Positions 8,063 through 16,731 are shown, counted from the stretch's first letter. The stretch: 42,982 nucleotides of DNA from Nonomuraea sp. MG754425 (GCF_021699195.1 NZ_SSXE01000073.1:1-42982), one strand, 5' to 3'. A program made the numbers and translations. Notes: generated by a model not told the origin, from the sequence alone.

Positions 8063-9691
8063 ATGACCAAGACCCCCCTCGCCCTCCTCACGGCGGCCCT
8101 GCTCGCCGTGTCCCTGGCGGGATGCGGCACCACGAGAGACGCCACGGGCGGCACGACCACGACCCCGAAGTCCGGCGGCACGCTGGTGCTGGGCGAGAAC
8201 GGGCAGGAGCCGCCCTGCCTCGACCCGCACGGCAACTCCAGCTCCGACGGCCCGGTGAGCACGGTCCCGGTGGCCGACTCGCTGGTCTGGTTCGACGCCG
8301 ACGGCACGATCCAGCCCTGGCTCGCCGACAGTTGGGACATCTCCGACGACGGCCTGACCTACACCTTCACGCTCCGCCAGGGCGTGACATTCCATGACGG
8401 GGCGGCCTGGAACGCCGAGGCGCTCAAGGTCAACTTCGAGCACATGCGGGACCCGGCCACCAAGTCACCGCTGGCCGCCGCCTACATCGCGCCCTACAAG
8501 GACGCGCAGGTCGTGGACGAGCACACGCTGAAGGTCACCCTCAGCTCGCCGTACCGGCCCTTCCTCGACATCCTCGCCCAGGGCTACCTCGGCATGATCT
8601 CGCCCAAGCAGATCAAGGAGTCGCCGCAGAGCATCTGCCGGCATCCCATCGGCTCCGGCCCGTTCGTCTTCGACACGTGGGCCAAGGGCCAGAGCATCAC
8701 CTACCATCGCAACCCCGACTACAACTGGGGCCCGAAGGGCGCCCGGCACACCGGGCCCGCGTACCTGGAGAAGCTGGAGATCCGCTTCCTCACCGAGGAC
8801 GCCACCCGCTACAACGCGCTCGCCTCCGGCGAGGTGCACGCCATCGACTTCACCCCGCCGCAGAACGTCGAGGACGTCAAGGCCAACCCCGACCTGGGCT
8901 TCCTCAGCGCGATCAGGCCGGGACACCCCATGGCGTTCTGGCTGAACACCTCGCGGCCCCCGTTCGACGACGTCAAGGTACGGCGGGCGCTGCTGGCCGC
9001 CGTGGACCGGGCGTCCATCATCGAGGGCGTCTCCTTCGGCCAGTACCAGGTGGCCCAGGGCTTCGTCACCTCCGCCACGCCCGGCTACGCGCGGGGCCTG
9101 GAAGGCGCCATCACCCACGACCCCGCCCAGGCGGACAGGCTGCTCGACGAGGCCGGCTGGAACACCAAGGACAAGGACGGCATCCGGCTCAAGGACGGCA
9201 GGCGGCTGACCGCGTACTTCCCCATCGCGGCGAACTTCCCCGCCCAGCGCATGCAGATCGCCGTCCAGACCCAGGCCGCCGCCAGGAAGATCGGCCTGGA
9301 CATCCAGCTCCAGACGCCACCCGAGCAGGAGCTCACCGACCGCACCGTCAAGGGCGACTACGACCTGAGCTCCGGGCTGTGGGCCACGAACACGGCCGAC
9401 GTGCTGTGGATCCAGTACTCCTCCAAGAACATCACCACCCCCGAGCGGCGCGGCCAGAACGCCGCCCGCCTCAAGGACGCCGCGCTCGACGACCTCCTCG
9501 AGCAGGCCAGGCGGGCCACGGACCCCACCGAGCTGTACAACCGGGCGCAGGCCAGGCTGCTCGAACTCGTCCCCGCCATCCCCTTCTACGACGACCCGCG
9601 CCCGGTCGCCTACCACCGCAAGGTCCGCGACCTGGCCTTCACGCCCGCCTACCCGTCGCCGTACTTCTACGACACCTGGCTGGACGAATGA
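8063..9691 (+). CDS. Family-5 ABC transporter substrate-binding lipoprotein, copy 2
   Basis: A 542 aa tandem paralogue of the preceding gene with the same architecture: lipobox LAGC with Cys21, a short Thr-rich linker, then KSGGTLVLGENGQEPPCLDP. Both copies share long identical stretches such as SPLAAAYIAPY and EDATRYNAL. The DNA at 6839-6900 and 8459-8520 differs by only about two bases, so the copies are recently duplicated or still converting. They diverge in the ligand-facing lobe: for example LDTGVNPQNTQ in copy 1 against FPIAANFPAQR in copy 2, and SLDRPGHPFSVW against SAIRPGHPMAFW. They probably recognise related but different ligands through the same permease. The stop overlaps the permease start (ATGA). 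Confidence 0.88.
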   Translation: MTKTPLALLTAALLAVSLAGCGTTRDATGGTTTTPKSGGTLVLGENGQEPPCLDPHGNSSSDGPVSTVPVADSLVWFDADGTIQPWLADSWDISDDGLTYTFTLRQGVTFHDGAAWNAEALKVNFEHMRDPATKSPLAAAYIAPYKDAQVVDEHTLKVTLSSPYRPFLDILAQGYLGMISPKQIKESPQSICRHPIGSGPFVFDTWAKGQSITYHRNPDYNWGPKGARHTGPAYLEKLEIRFLTEDATRYNALASGEVHAIDFTPPQNVEDVKANPDLGFLSAIRPGHPMAFWLNTSRPPFDDVKVRRALLAAVDRASIIEGVSFGQYQVAQGFVTSATPGYARGLEGAITHDPAQADRLLDEAGWNTKDKDGIRLKDGRRLTAYFPIAANFPAQRMQIAVQTQAAARKIGLDIQLQTPPEQELTDRTVKGDYDLSSGLWATNTADVLWIQYSSKNITTPERRGQNAARLKDAALDDLLEQARRATDPTELYNRAQARLLELVPAIPFYDDPRPVAYHRKVRDLAFTPAYPSPYFYDTWLDE

Positions 9692-10623
9692 CCACCCTGA
9701 GATTCATCGGCTGGCGCCTGCTGGCCGGGGCCGGCGTGCTGTGGGGTGCGGCGACCCTGACCTTCCTGGTGGTGCACTTCACCCCCGGAGACCCGGCCGA
9801 GGCCGTCGTCGGGGGCGAGGGCGCCGCCCCGACACCGGAGGTGCTCGCCCAGGTCAGGGCCGAGTACGGGCTCGACCTCCCCTGGTACCAGCAGTACGCC
9901 GCCCACCTGTGGCGCATCGTGCGCGGCGACTTCGGCACCTCCTACCGCCTGCACACCCCGGTCACCCAGGCCATCGGCGAGCAGGCCGCCGCCACCGTCG
10001 AACTGGCGCTGGCCGGGGCCGCCACGGGCCTGACCCTGGCCGTCGCGGTCGCGCTGGCCACCGCCAGGCGCCGCCGCTGGCTGCGCGGCCTGGCCTCGGC
10101 CGCGGAACTGGTGGCGGCCTCGACGCCGACGTTCTGGCTGGGCATCGTGCTGCTGACCGTCTTCTCCTTCGGACTGCGGCTCTTCCCCGCCACCGGCGGC
10201 CAGGGCCCGGCCTCGCTCGTGCTGCCCGCGCTGTGCCTGGCGCTGCCGATCGCGGGCGTGCTCGGCCACGTGCTGCGCGAGTCCCTGGAGGAGGTCCTGG
10301 ACGAGCCGTTCATCGTCAGCGCCCGCGCCCGGGGCCTGGGCGACGCCGCCGTACGGGTGCGGCACGCGCTCCGGCACGCCATGACCCCGCTCGTCACGAT
10401 GACCGGCTACTGGGTGGGCGCCCTGCTCGGCGGGGCCGTCGTCACCGAGACCCTGTTCACCCGCCAGGGCATCGGCCGGCTGCTCGTCTCGGCCGTGAAC
10501 GCCAAGGACCTGCCGGTCGTGCTCGGCGTGGTGCTGCTGTCGGCCCTGGTCTACGTCGTGGTCAACCTCGTCGTGGACCTGCTCTACCTGGCCATCGACC
10601 CCCGGCTGAAGGAGGCCGCGTGA
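9688..10623 (+). CDS. DppB-type ABC transporter permease
   Basis: First inner-membrane permease of the peptide-type importer, 311 aa, the usual DppB/OppB length. It has an N-terminal TM segment followed by the VVHFTPGDPAEAVVGG motif typical of DppB proteins, a conserved LDLPWYQQY segment, and the C-terminal ATPase-contact loop FIVSARARGLGDAAVRVRHALRHA (key part ARARGLG). About six TM segments are evident. The start ATG overlaps the stop of the upstream binding-protein gene and the stop overlaps the next permease start (GTGA). Translation is therefore coupled on both sides, which supports a heterodimeric pore with the next gene product. Confidence 0.9.
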   Translation: MTTLRFIGWRLLAGAGVLWGAATLTFLVVHFTPGDPAEAVVGGEGAAPTPEVLAQVRAEYGLDLPWYQQYAAHLWRIVRGDFGTSYRLHTPVTQAIGEQAAATVELALAGAATGLTLAVAVALATARRRRWLRGLASAAELVAASTPTFWLGIVLLTVFSFGLRLFPATGGQGPASLVLPALCLALPIAGVLGHVLRESLEEVLDEPFIVSARARGLGDAAVRVRHALRHAMTPLVTMTGYWVGALLGGAVVTETLFTRQGIGRLLVSAVNAKDLPVVLGVVLLSALVYVVVNLVVDLLYLAIDPRLKEAA

Positions 10624-11423
10624 AACGCGCGGGCGTGTACGCCGCCGCCGCCGTGCTGGCCGTCCTGGTGCTGGCCGCGCTGGCGCCGGAGCTGTTCACC
10701 GCCCAGGACCCGCTCGCCGTGGACAGCGGCGGGACGTTGCGCCCGCCCAGCGCCGGGCACCCGCTCGGCACCGACGAGAACGGCCGGGACGTGCTGGCCC
10801 GCATCGTGCACGGCACGCGGACCTCGCTGCTGCTCGGCTTCGGCGCCGTCGCCGTCGCGCTGGTCTTCGGCGGGCTGCTCGGCCTGGCCGCCGGGCTGGG
10901 CAACCGGCTGGTCGAGGGCGTGGTCATGCGGCTGTCCGACGTCGGGATGGCCTTCCCCGAGCTGCTGCTCGCCCTGGTGGTCATCACGGTCGCGGGCGGC
11001 GGCACGTCCAACGCCGTCCTGGCCATCGGGGTGGCCGGCATCCCGAACTACGCCCGCCTCGTACGCGCCCAGACCCTGGCCATCCGCCGCTCCGGCTACG
11101 TCGAGGCGGCGCACGCGCTGGGCCTGTCCGCGCCGCGGGTGATCCTGCGGCACGTGCTGCCGAACGCCGTCAAGCCGGTGCTGGTGCTGGCCACCGTCGG
11201 CGTCGGCACGGCGTTGGTGGCCGGCTCCGCGCTGAGCTTCCTCGGGCTCGGCACGCCGCCGCCGGAGCCCGAGTGGGGCTCCATGCTGTCCACCGCCCGC
11301 AACTTCATCTCGCGGGCCTGGTGGTACGGCGTCTTCCCGGGCGCCGCGATCACGCTGACGGTGATCAGCGTGACCGTGGTCGGCCGGGCACTCAGACTGC
11401 GATCGGAAGGGAGGGCCTGGTGA
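10620..11423 (+). CDS. DppC-type ABC transporter permease
   Basis: Second permease of the peptide-type importer, 267 aa, slightly short for DppC/OppC. It shows the N-terminal TM, the family motif HPLGTDENGRDVLARIVHGTR (key HPLGTDENGRDV), and the EAA loop YVEAAHALGLSAPRVILRHVLPN (key EAAHALG). The C-terminus has the SFLGLGTPPPEPEWGSML signature. The GTG start lies in a GTGA overlap with the first permease, and the end overlaps the ATPase gene in the same manner. It pairs with the DppB-type protein to form the channel. Confidence 0.9.
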   Translation: MKRAGVYAAAAVLAVLVLAALAPELFTAQDPLAVDSGGTLRPPSAGHPLGTDENGRDVLARIVHGTRTSLLLGFGAVAVALVFGGLLGLAAGLGNRLVEGVVMRLSDVGMAFPELLLALVVITVAGGGTSNAVLAIGVAGIPNYARLVRAQTLAIRRSGYVEAAHALGLSAPRVILRHVLPNAVKPVLVLATVGVGTALVAGSALSFLGLGTPPPEPEWGSMLSTARNFISRAWWYGVFPGAAITLTVISVTVVGRALRLRSEGRAW

Positions 11424-13000
11424 GCCTGGTGAAGGTGGACGACCTGCGGGTCGCCTTCGGGGCGACGCCGGTCGTGCGCGGGGTGTCGTTCGAGATCGGG
11501 GCGGGGGAGTGCCTCGCCCTGGTCGGGGAGTCGGGCTCGGGCAAGAGCGTCACCGCCCGCACCCTGGTCGGGCTCACCGGCGAGGGCGCGCAGGTGAGCG
11601 CGGCCGGGCTGGCGTTCGACGGGCAGGACCTCACCCGGCTGCGCGAGCGCGGCTGGCGGCGGCTGCGGGGCGCCCGGATCGGCTTCGTGCTCCAGGACGC
11701 GCTGGTCTCGCTGGACCCGCTGCGCAAGGTCGGCAAGGAGATCGAGGAGGTGCTGACCGCCCACACCGCCCTGTCCGGGAGCGAACGCAAAGCCAGGGTG
11801 ACCGAGCTGCTCGCCGCCGCCGGCGTGCCGGAGCCCGGCCTGCGGGCCGGGCAACTCCCGCACGAGCTGTCCGGCGGGCTGCGCCAGCGCGCCCTGATCG
11901 CCACCGCGCTGGCCGCCGACCCCGAGCTGGTCATCGCCGACGAGCCCACCACGGCCCTGGACGTCACGATCCAGGCCCAGGTGCTCGACCTGCTGGCCGG
12001 GATCAAGGCCCAGGGCAGGTCGCTGCTGGTGATCAGCCACGACCTCGCGGTGGTGGCCAGGCTGGCCGACCGGGTGGCGGTCATGAAGGACGGCGTGATC
12101 GTCGAGCAGGGGCCGACCGGCCGGGTGCTGGGGCAGCCCGCCCACCACTACACCAGGCGGCTGCTGCGCGCGATCCCGGCCGAGCACACCAAGGGCACCC
12201 GGCTGTCGGAGACCGGGCCGCGTCCCGTCCCGGCCGCGCCCCGGCGGGCCGCCGGCGACGTCGTGGTGCGGGCCGAGGGCGTCGGCAAGTCGTTCGGCGG
12301 CCGGCCGGCCGTCCAGGACGTGTCGTTCACGCTGCGCGCGGCCGAGACCCTCGGCATCGTGGGGGAGTCCGGCTCCGGCAAGACCACCACCGCGCGGATC
12401 GCGCTCGGCCTGACCGCCGCCGACACCGGGACCGTGGAGGTGCACGGCCGGCCGTGGACCCGCAAGGACCGGGCGCTGCGCCGCGACGTGCAGATCGTCT
12501 ACCAGGACCCCCTGGCCGCCTTCGACCCCCGCTACACGGTGGCCAAGGTGCTCGCCGAGGCTCTGGCCGTGGCCGGCGTGCCGCGCGGACGCCGCCGCGA
12601 GCGGGCCGTCGAGCTGCTGGAGCTCGTCGGCCTCGGCGCCGAGCACCTCGCGCGCCGCCCGCTGCGCCTGTCCGGCGGGCAGCGGCAGCGCGTGGCCATC
12701 GCGCGGGCCCTGGCCCCCGAGCCGTCGGTGATCGTGTGCGACGAGCCCGTCTCGGCGCTCGACGTGTCCGTCCAGGCGCAGGTGCTCGACCTGCTGGAGG
12801 ACGTGCAGCGGGAGACGGGCGTGGCGTACCTGTTCATCTCGCACGACCTGGGCGTGGTGCACCACCTGTGCGACCGGGTCCTGGTCATGAAGGACGGCCG
12901 CGTGGTCGAGGAAGGCCCGGTCGGGACCGTCTTCCGCGAGCCCGCGCACCCGTACACGAAGGAACTGGTGGCGGCGGTCCCGAGACTGGCGGCGGCGTGA
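11420..13000 (+). CDS. Fused DppD-DppF type ABC transporter ATPase (two nucleotide-binding domains)
   Basis: A single 526 aa polypeptide carrying both ATPase domains of the peptide-type importer, which many bacteria encode as two genes. Domain 1: Walker A GESGSGKS (36-43), LSGGLRQ (150-156), Walker B VIADEP (171-176). Domain 2: Walker A GESGSGKT (315-322), LSGGQRQ (417-423), Walker B VIVCDEP (437-443). A Pro/Ala-rich linker at about 255-280 joins them. Each domain ends with the oligopeptide-family tail (HHYTRRLL and HPYTKELV). Domain 1 has GLRQ where GQRQ is usual, a mild departure. The GTG start is in GTGA overlap with the permease gene, and the stop is 1 bp before the next ATG. Confidence 0.92.
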   Translation: MSLVKVDDLRVAFGATPVVRGVSFEIGAGECLALVGESGSGKSVTARTLVGLTGEGAQVSAAGLAFDGQDLTRLRERGWRRLRGARIGFVLQDALVSLDPLRKVGKEIEEVLTAHTALSGSERKARVTELLAAAGVPEPGLRAGQLPHELSGGLRQRALIATALAADPELVIADEPTTALDVTIQAQVLDLLAGIKAQGRSLLVISHDLAVVARLADRVAVMKDGVIVEQGPTGRVLGQPAHHYTRRLLRAIPAEHTKGTRLSETGPRPVPAAPRRAAGDVVVRAEGVGKSFGGRPAVQDVSFTLRAAETLGIVGESGSGKTTTARIALGLTAADTGTVEVHGRPWTRKDRALRRDVQIVYQDPLAAFDPRYTVAKVLAEALAVAGVPRGRRRERAVELLELVGLGAEHLARRPLRLSGGQRQRVAIARALAPEPSVIVCDEPVSALDVSVQAQVLDLLEDVQRETGVAYLFISHDLGVVHHLCDRVLVMKDGRVVEEGPVGTVFREPAHPYTKELVAAVPRLAAA

Positions 13001-13001
13001 C

Positions 13002-14180
13002 ATGGCACATGTGATCAAGACCGACGACGAGGCGATCGAGGTCGCCCGCGAGCTGGCGGCCGGCTTCGCCGAGGGGGCCGCCCGGCGCGACGCCGGGCGC
13101 GTCCTGCCCGAGGCGGAGGTCGCGGCGCTCTCGGACAGCGGCCTGCTCGGCATCACCGTCCCCGCCGCGCACGGCGGCGCGGGCGTGCGCACCGCGACGC
13201 TCGGCGCGGTCATCAGGGAGCTGTCGGCGGCCGACGGCAGCATCGGGCAGATCCCGCAGAACCACTTCTGGTACGTCGACTCCCTGCGCGAGCACGGCGC
13301 CCCGGACCTGCAGGAGTTCCTGTACGCCGAGGTGCTGGCCGGCCGCCGCCTCGGCAACGCCGCCGTGGACGCCCGCGGCCCCGGCGGGGAGCGCGAGCGC
13401 GTCACCCTGCGCCCGCACGAGGACGGCTACCTCGTCTCCGGCCGCAAGATCTACTCGACCGGCGCGCTGTTCGCCCACTGGATCCCGGTGACCGCGCTCG
13501 ACGAGGGCTCCCACCGCGTCGCCTTCGTGCCGCGGGACGCCCCCGGCCTGACCGTCGTGGACGACTGGGACGGCTTCGGCCAGCGCACCACGGCCAGCGG
13601 CAGCGTGCTGCTGGACGACGTCTACGTGCCGGCCGGCCGCGTCATGCCGGTGCGCCGCGACGGCGTCACCACCTTCCGCAGCTTCGGCCTGCTCATCCAC
13701 GCCGCCATCGACACCGGCATCGCGGAGGGCGCGCTGGCCGACGCCGCCGCCTTCCTGCGCGGCTACACCAAGGGCGGCTGGCCGGGCGCGCAGGCCGAGA
13801 AGGTCGTCGAGGACCCGGTCGTCGTGCAGCGCTTCGGCGAGCTGGCCGTGCTGACCAGGGCGGCCAGGGCGCTGCTGGAAAGCGCCGGCGACGCGGTGGA
13901 CCGGGCCCGCGCCGCCGCCCCCGGCGACTTCGAACGGCTGGCGGACGAGGCGGCCGTCGCCATGGCCGCCGCCCGCGCGCAGGCCGACCGGGCCGCCCTG
14001 CGCGTCACCGGCGAATGGTTCGAGCTGGCGGGGGCGAGCGCCGTCCGTGCCCCGCTCGGCCTGGACCGGCACTGGCGCAACGCCCGCACCCACACCGTCC
14101 ACGACCCACGCCGGGCCAAGGTGCACGACGTCGGCAACTACCACCTCAACGGAATCGCCCCCAGGAGCCACCCCCGATGA
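13002..14180 (+). CDS. SfnC/DszC-like flavin monooxygenase, copy 3
   Basis: A 392 aa SfnC/DszC-branch enzyme carried inside the peptide-transporter operon. It shares IGQIPQNHFWYV, YSTGALFAHWIPV, VVDDWDGFGQRTTASG and RHWRNARTHTVHDP with copy 2 at 5162-6355, its closest relative here. It starts 1 bp after the ATPase stop and overlaps the downstream LLM monooxygenase gene (ATGA). That coupling argues that it and the LLM enzyme act in sequence on the imported substrate, as DszC and DszA do on dibenzothiophene: oxygenation at sulfur, then C-S cleavage. The precise reaction is inferred. No CoA-related gene is nearby to suggest genuine acyl-CoA dehydrogenation. Confidence 0.85.
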   Translation: MAHVIKTDDEAIEVARELAAGFAEGAARRDAGRVLPEAEVAALSDSGLLGITVPAAHGGAGVRTATLGAVIRELSAADGSIGQIPQNHFWYVDSLREHGAPDLQEFLYAEVLAGRRLGNAAVDARGPGGERERVTLRPHEDGYLVSGRKIYSTGALFAHWIPVTALDEGSHRVAFVPRDAPGLTVVDDWDGFGQRTTASGSVLLDDVYVPAGRVMPVRRDGVTTFRSFGLLIHAAIDTGIAEGALADAAAFLRGYTKGGWPGAQAEKVVEDPVVVQRFGELAVLTRAARALLESAGDAVDRARAAAPGDFERLADEAAVAMAAARAQADRAALRVTGEWFELAGASAVRAPLGLDRHWRNARTHTVHDPRRAKVHDVGNYHLNGIAPRSHPR

Positions 14181-15565
14181 GCGGCATCATCCACTTCAAC
14201 CTCTTCGAGATGAACTGCGTCGGCCACATCCAGCACGGCCTGTGGACCCACCCCGCCAACAACCGTCACCGCTACACCGACCTGGAGTACTGGACGGACC
14301 TGGCCAGGCTGCTGGAGCGCGGCCTGTTCGACGCCGTCTTCCTGGCCGACGTCGTCGGGGCCTACGACCGCTACCGCGGCGGCCCCGAGACCGCCGTCCG
14401 CGAGGCCGTGCAGATCCCCGCCAACGACCCGCTGCTCGTGGTGCCCGCCATGGCGGCCGTGACCCGCCACCTGGGTTTCGCCGTGACGTTCTCCACCACC
14501 TACGAGCCGCCGTTCGCGCACGCCCGCCGGATGTCCACCCTCGACCACCTCACCAAGGGCCGCGTCGCCTGGAACGTGGTCACCTCCTACCTGCGCAACG
14601 CCGCCCGCAACTTCGGCCTGGCCGACGAGGTCGAGCACGACCTGCGCTACGAGATCGCCGAGGAGTACCTGGAGGTCCTGTACAAGCTGTGGGAGGGGAG
14701 CTGGGAGGACGACGCGGTGCTGCGCGACCGGGAGCGGCACGTCTACGCCGACCCCGCCAAGGTGCACGCCATCGACCATGTGGGCCGGCACTTCCAGGTC
14801 GCCGGGCCGCACCTGTCGGAGCCGTCGCCGCAGCGCACCCCCGTCCTCTACCAGGCGGGCAACTCCGATCGCGGCAAGGAGTTCGCGGCCCGGCACGCCG
14901 AGGCGGTCTTCACGGGGGCCGCCTCCCTGGAGGCGCTGCGCGACGACATCGCCGACACCCGCCGCCGGGCCGCCGCACACGGCCGCGACCCGGCGCACAT
15001 CACGTTCTTCCCCAGCGCGTCGGTGATCGTGGCCCGCACCCAGCGGGAGGCGGACGCCAAGGTCGCCGACCTGCAACGGCACATCAGGCCGGAGGGCTTC
15101 CTGGCGCAGCGGGGCAGCGGCATCGACCTGGCCGCCTACGACCCGGGCGAGCTGATCGACGACATCGTGGCCCGCGGCGGCGACTTCACCGAGCGGGCCG
15201 TGCGCCCGCTGGTGGGCCGGGGCCTGCGGGTCGGCGACGTGCTCGGCTCCGTCGGCCGGATCGGCGGGGGCGGCCCGTTCTTCGTCGCCGGCCCGCCGGA
15301 GCGGGTCGCGGACGAGATCGAGCGCTGGGCCGACGAGACCGGCGCGACCGGGTTCAACCTCATGCAGTACCTGTCGCCGGGCACCGCCGAGGACTTCGTC
15401 GAACTGGTCGTGCCCGAACTGCAGCGCCGGGGCCGCTACCGGACGTCGTACGAGGACACGACGCTGCGCGAACGCCTGCTCGGCCCTGGCGTGCACCGGC
15501 TGCCCGGCGGCCACCCCGGCGCCGCCTACCGCCGGGCCGGGAGGGCCGCCCTGAACGGCGCCTGA
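14177..15565 (+). CDS. NtaA/DszA/CmoJ-family LLM flavin monooxygenase
   Basis: A 462 aa luciferase-like monooxygenase of the NtaA/SnaA/DszA subfamily, clearly longer than SsuD (about 380 aa) and close to DszA and NtaA. Subfamily marks are IIHFNLFEMNCVGHIQHGLW at the N-terminus, STLDHLTKGRVAWNVVTS, YADPAKVHAIDHVGRHFQV, PVLYQAGNSDRGKEFAARHAE and the C-terminal GFNLMQYLSPG. Relatives cleave C-S or C-N bonds with FMNH2: DszA (dibenzothiophene sulfone), DmoA (dimethyl sulfide) and CmoJ/YtnJ (N-acetyl-S-(2-succino)cysteine). Together with the family-5 transporter and coupled SfnC-like gene it probably finishes release of sulfur from an imported thioether. The ribosome site is AGGAG 9 nt upstream. 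Its 3' end overlaps the convergent DUF418 gene by 40 bp. Confidence 0.9.
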   Translation: MSGIIHFNLFEMNCVGHIQHGLWTHPANNRHRYTDLEYWTDLARLLERGLFDAVFLADVVGAYDRYRGGPETAVREAVQIPANDPLLVVPAMAAVTRHLGFAVTFSTTYEPPFAHARRMSTLDHLTKGRVAWNVVTSYLRNAARNFGLADEVEHDLRYEIAEEYLEVLYKLWEGSWEDDAVLRDRERHVYADPAKVHAIDHVGRHFQVAGPHLSEPSPQRTPVLYQAGNSDRGKEFAARHAEAVFTGAASLEALRDDIADTRRRAAAHGRDPAHITFFPSASVIVARTQREADAKVADLQRHIRPEGFLAQRGSGIDLAAYDPGELIDDIVARGGDFTERAVRPLVGRGLRVGDVLGSVGRIGGGGPFFVAGPPERVADEIERWADETGATGFNLMQYLSPGTAEDFVELVVPELQRRGRYRTSYEDTTLRERLLGPGVHRLPGGHPGAAYRRAGRAALNGA

Positions 15566-16650
15566 TAGGCCCACTGCCAGGCCAGTTCGAGCGGCCCGCG
15601 CTCGAACCGGCGCAGCCACAACGACGACAGGACCATGAACAGCACGCAGATCCCGGCCCAGCCCACCGGCACCCACCAGGGCCGCAGCCCGTCGAGGCGG
15701 GCGGCCAGGCCCAGGCCCCAGCCGTAGCAGAGCACGCCGGCGGCCAGGTTCTGGAACACGTAGCAGGACAGCGCCGTGCGGCCCACCCCGGCCAGGCCCC
15801 GGCGCAGCACGCCCGGCGCGCCCTTCATGCCGAGCACGATCGAGGTGACGAGCGCCAGCAGGCCCAGGGAGACCAGCGGCGCCACGAGGTAGCGGTCCAC
15901 CATGAACCAGGCGGGGCCGGCGAAGGAGGTGAGCAGGTTCAGCGGCACGCCGAGGCCGAGCCCGGCCGCGATCAGCCGGCCGCGCAGCCGGGCCCCGCGC
16001 TCGTCGAACACGCCGGCCCGCAGCAGGCGGGCGCCGAGCAGGAACAGCACCACGCCCATGGGCACGATGAGGATCAGCTCGGCCCGGAACACCACGGCGT
16101 TCTCGAGCCGCAGGCGCACCTGCTCCGTCCACCCGCCGGGGTGGACGGGCGGCGCCCCGGCCGGTCCGGACGGTCCCGCCGTCGTCAGCGCCAGGGTGGC
16201 CAGGCCCACCAGCGACAGGTGCAGCGCGCCGGCGGCGGCCATCCAGGCCGTGACGGCCCGCTCACTCCTGCCGATCAGGTAGGCGACGATCATGGAGGTG
16301 AGCGCGTAGCCCATCAGCACGTCGAACTCGAAGACCAGGACGAAGTGCACGGCCCCCTCGGCCAGCAGCAGCGCCGCCCGCCAGAGGTAGCGCCCCGGCC
16401 AGGTCAGGCCCCTGCGCACCGCGCTGCGGTACTGCAGCTCCAGGCCGACGCCGAACAGCAGCGTCAGCATGCCCAGGAACTTGCCGTTGGCCAGGAACCG
16501 CAGGAAGGTCTCCACCGCGCCGCCGGCCGCGGCGGAGCTGAGGAACGCGGAGGGACCACCGGGATCGGTGAAGATCCAGATGTTGGTGCCCAGCGTGCCG
16601 AGGATGGCCACGCCGCGCAGCACGTCGAGTGCGCCGATGCGGTCGTTCAC
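15526..16650 (-). CDS. DUF418 (YeiB-like) membrane protein
   Basis: A 374 aa polytopic membrane protein with the DUF418/YeiB layout. It has an N-terminal acyltransferase-3-like DVLRGVAILGTLGTNIWIF segment, about nine hydrophobic helices, and the C-terminal DUF418 block with LSCYVFQNLAAGVLCYGWGLG and ending GPLELAWQWAYQAPF. The biochemical role of the family is not established; a transport or envelope function is generally assumed. The last 40 bp overlap the 3' end of the LLM monooxygenase gene on the other strand. It stands apart from the sulfur operons. A GTACATC/GATGTAC dyad lies about 60-80 bp upstream of the ATG and may be its operator. Confidence 0.85.
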   Translation of the reverse strand: MNDRIGALDVLRGVAILGTLGTNIWIFTDPGGPSAFLSSAAAGGAVETFLRFLANGKFLGMLTLLFGVGLELQYRSAVRRGLTWPGRYLWRAALLLAEGAVHFVLVFEFDVLMGYALTSMIVAYLIGRSERAVTAWMAAAGALHLSLVGLATLALTTAGPSGPAGAPPVHPGGWTEQVRLRLENAVVFRAELILIVPMGVVLFLLGARLLRAGVFDERGARLRGRLIAAGLGLGVPLNLLTSFAGPAWFMVDRYLVAPLVSLGLLALVTSIVLGMKGAPGVLRRGLAGVGRTALSCYVFQNLAAGVLCYGWGLGLAARLDGLRPWWVPVGWAGICVLFMVLSSLWLRRFERGPLELAWQWAYQAPFRAALPARR

Positions 16651-16709
16651 ACCTTCAACTGTGCGGGCGGGCGGGCCCGCCGCGATCGTCCCGGGGAGCG
16701 AAATCGCCG

Positions 16710-16727
16710 GTACATCGATGGATGTAC
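16710..16727. promoter_or_regulatory. Inverted repeat GTACATC-N4-GATGTAC upstream of the DUF418 gene
   Basis: A perfect 7-bp dyad with a 4-bp spacer in the 141-bp gap before the minus-strand DUF418 gene. Size and symmetry suit a dimeric regulator such as TetR, MarR or GntR. No regulator gene is adjacent, so the partner is unknown. Confidence 0.45.
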
Positions 16728-16731
16728 GGCC

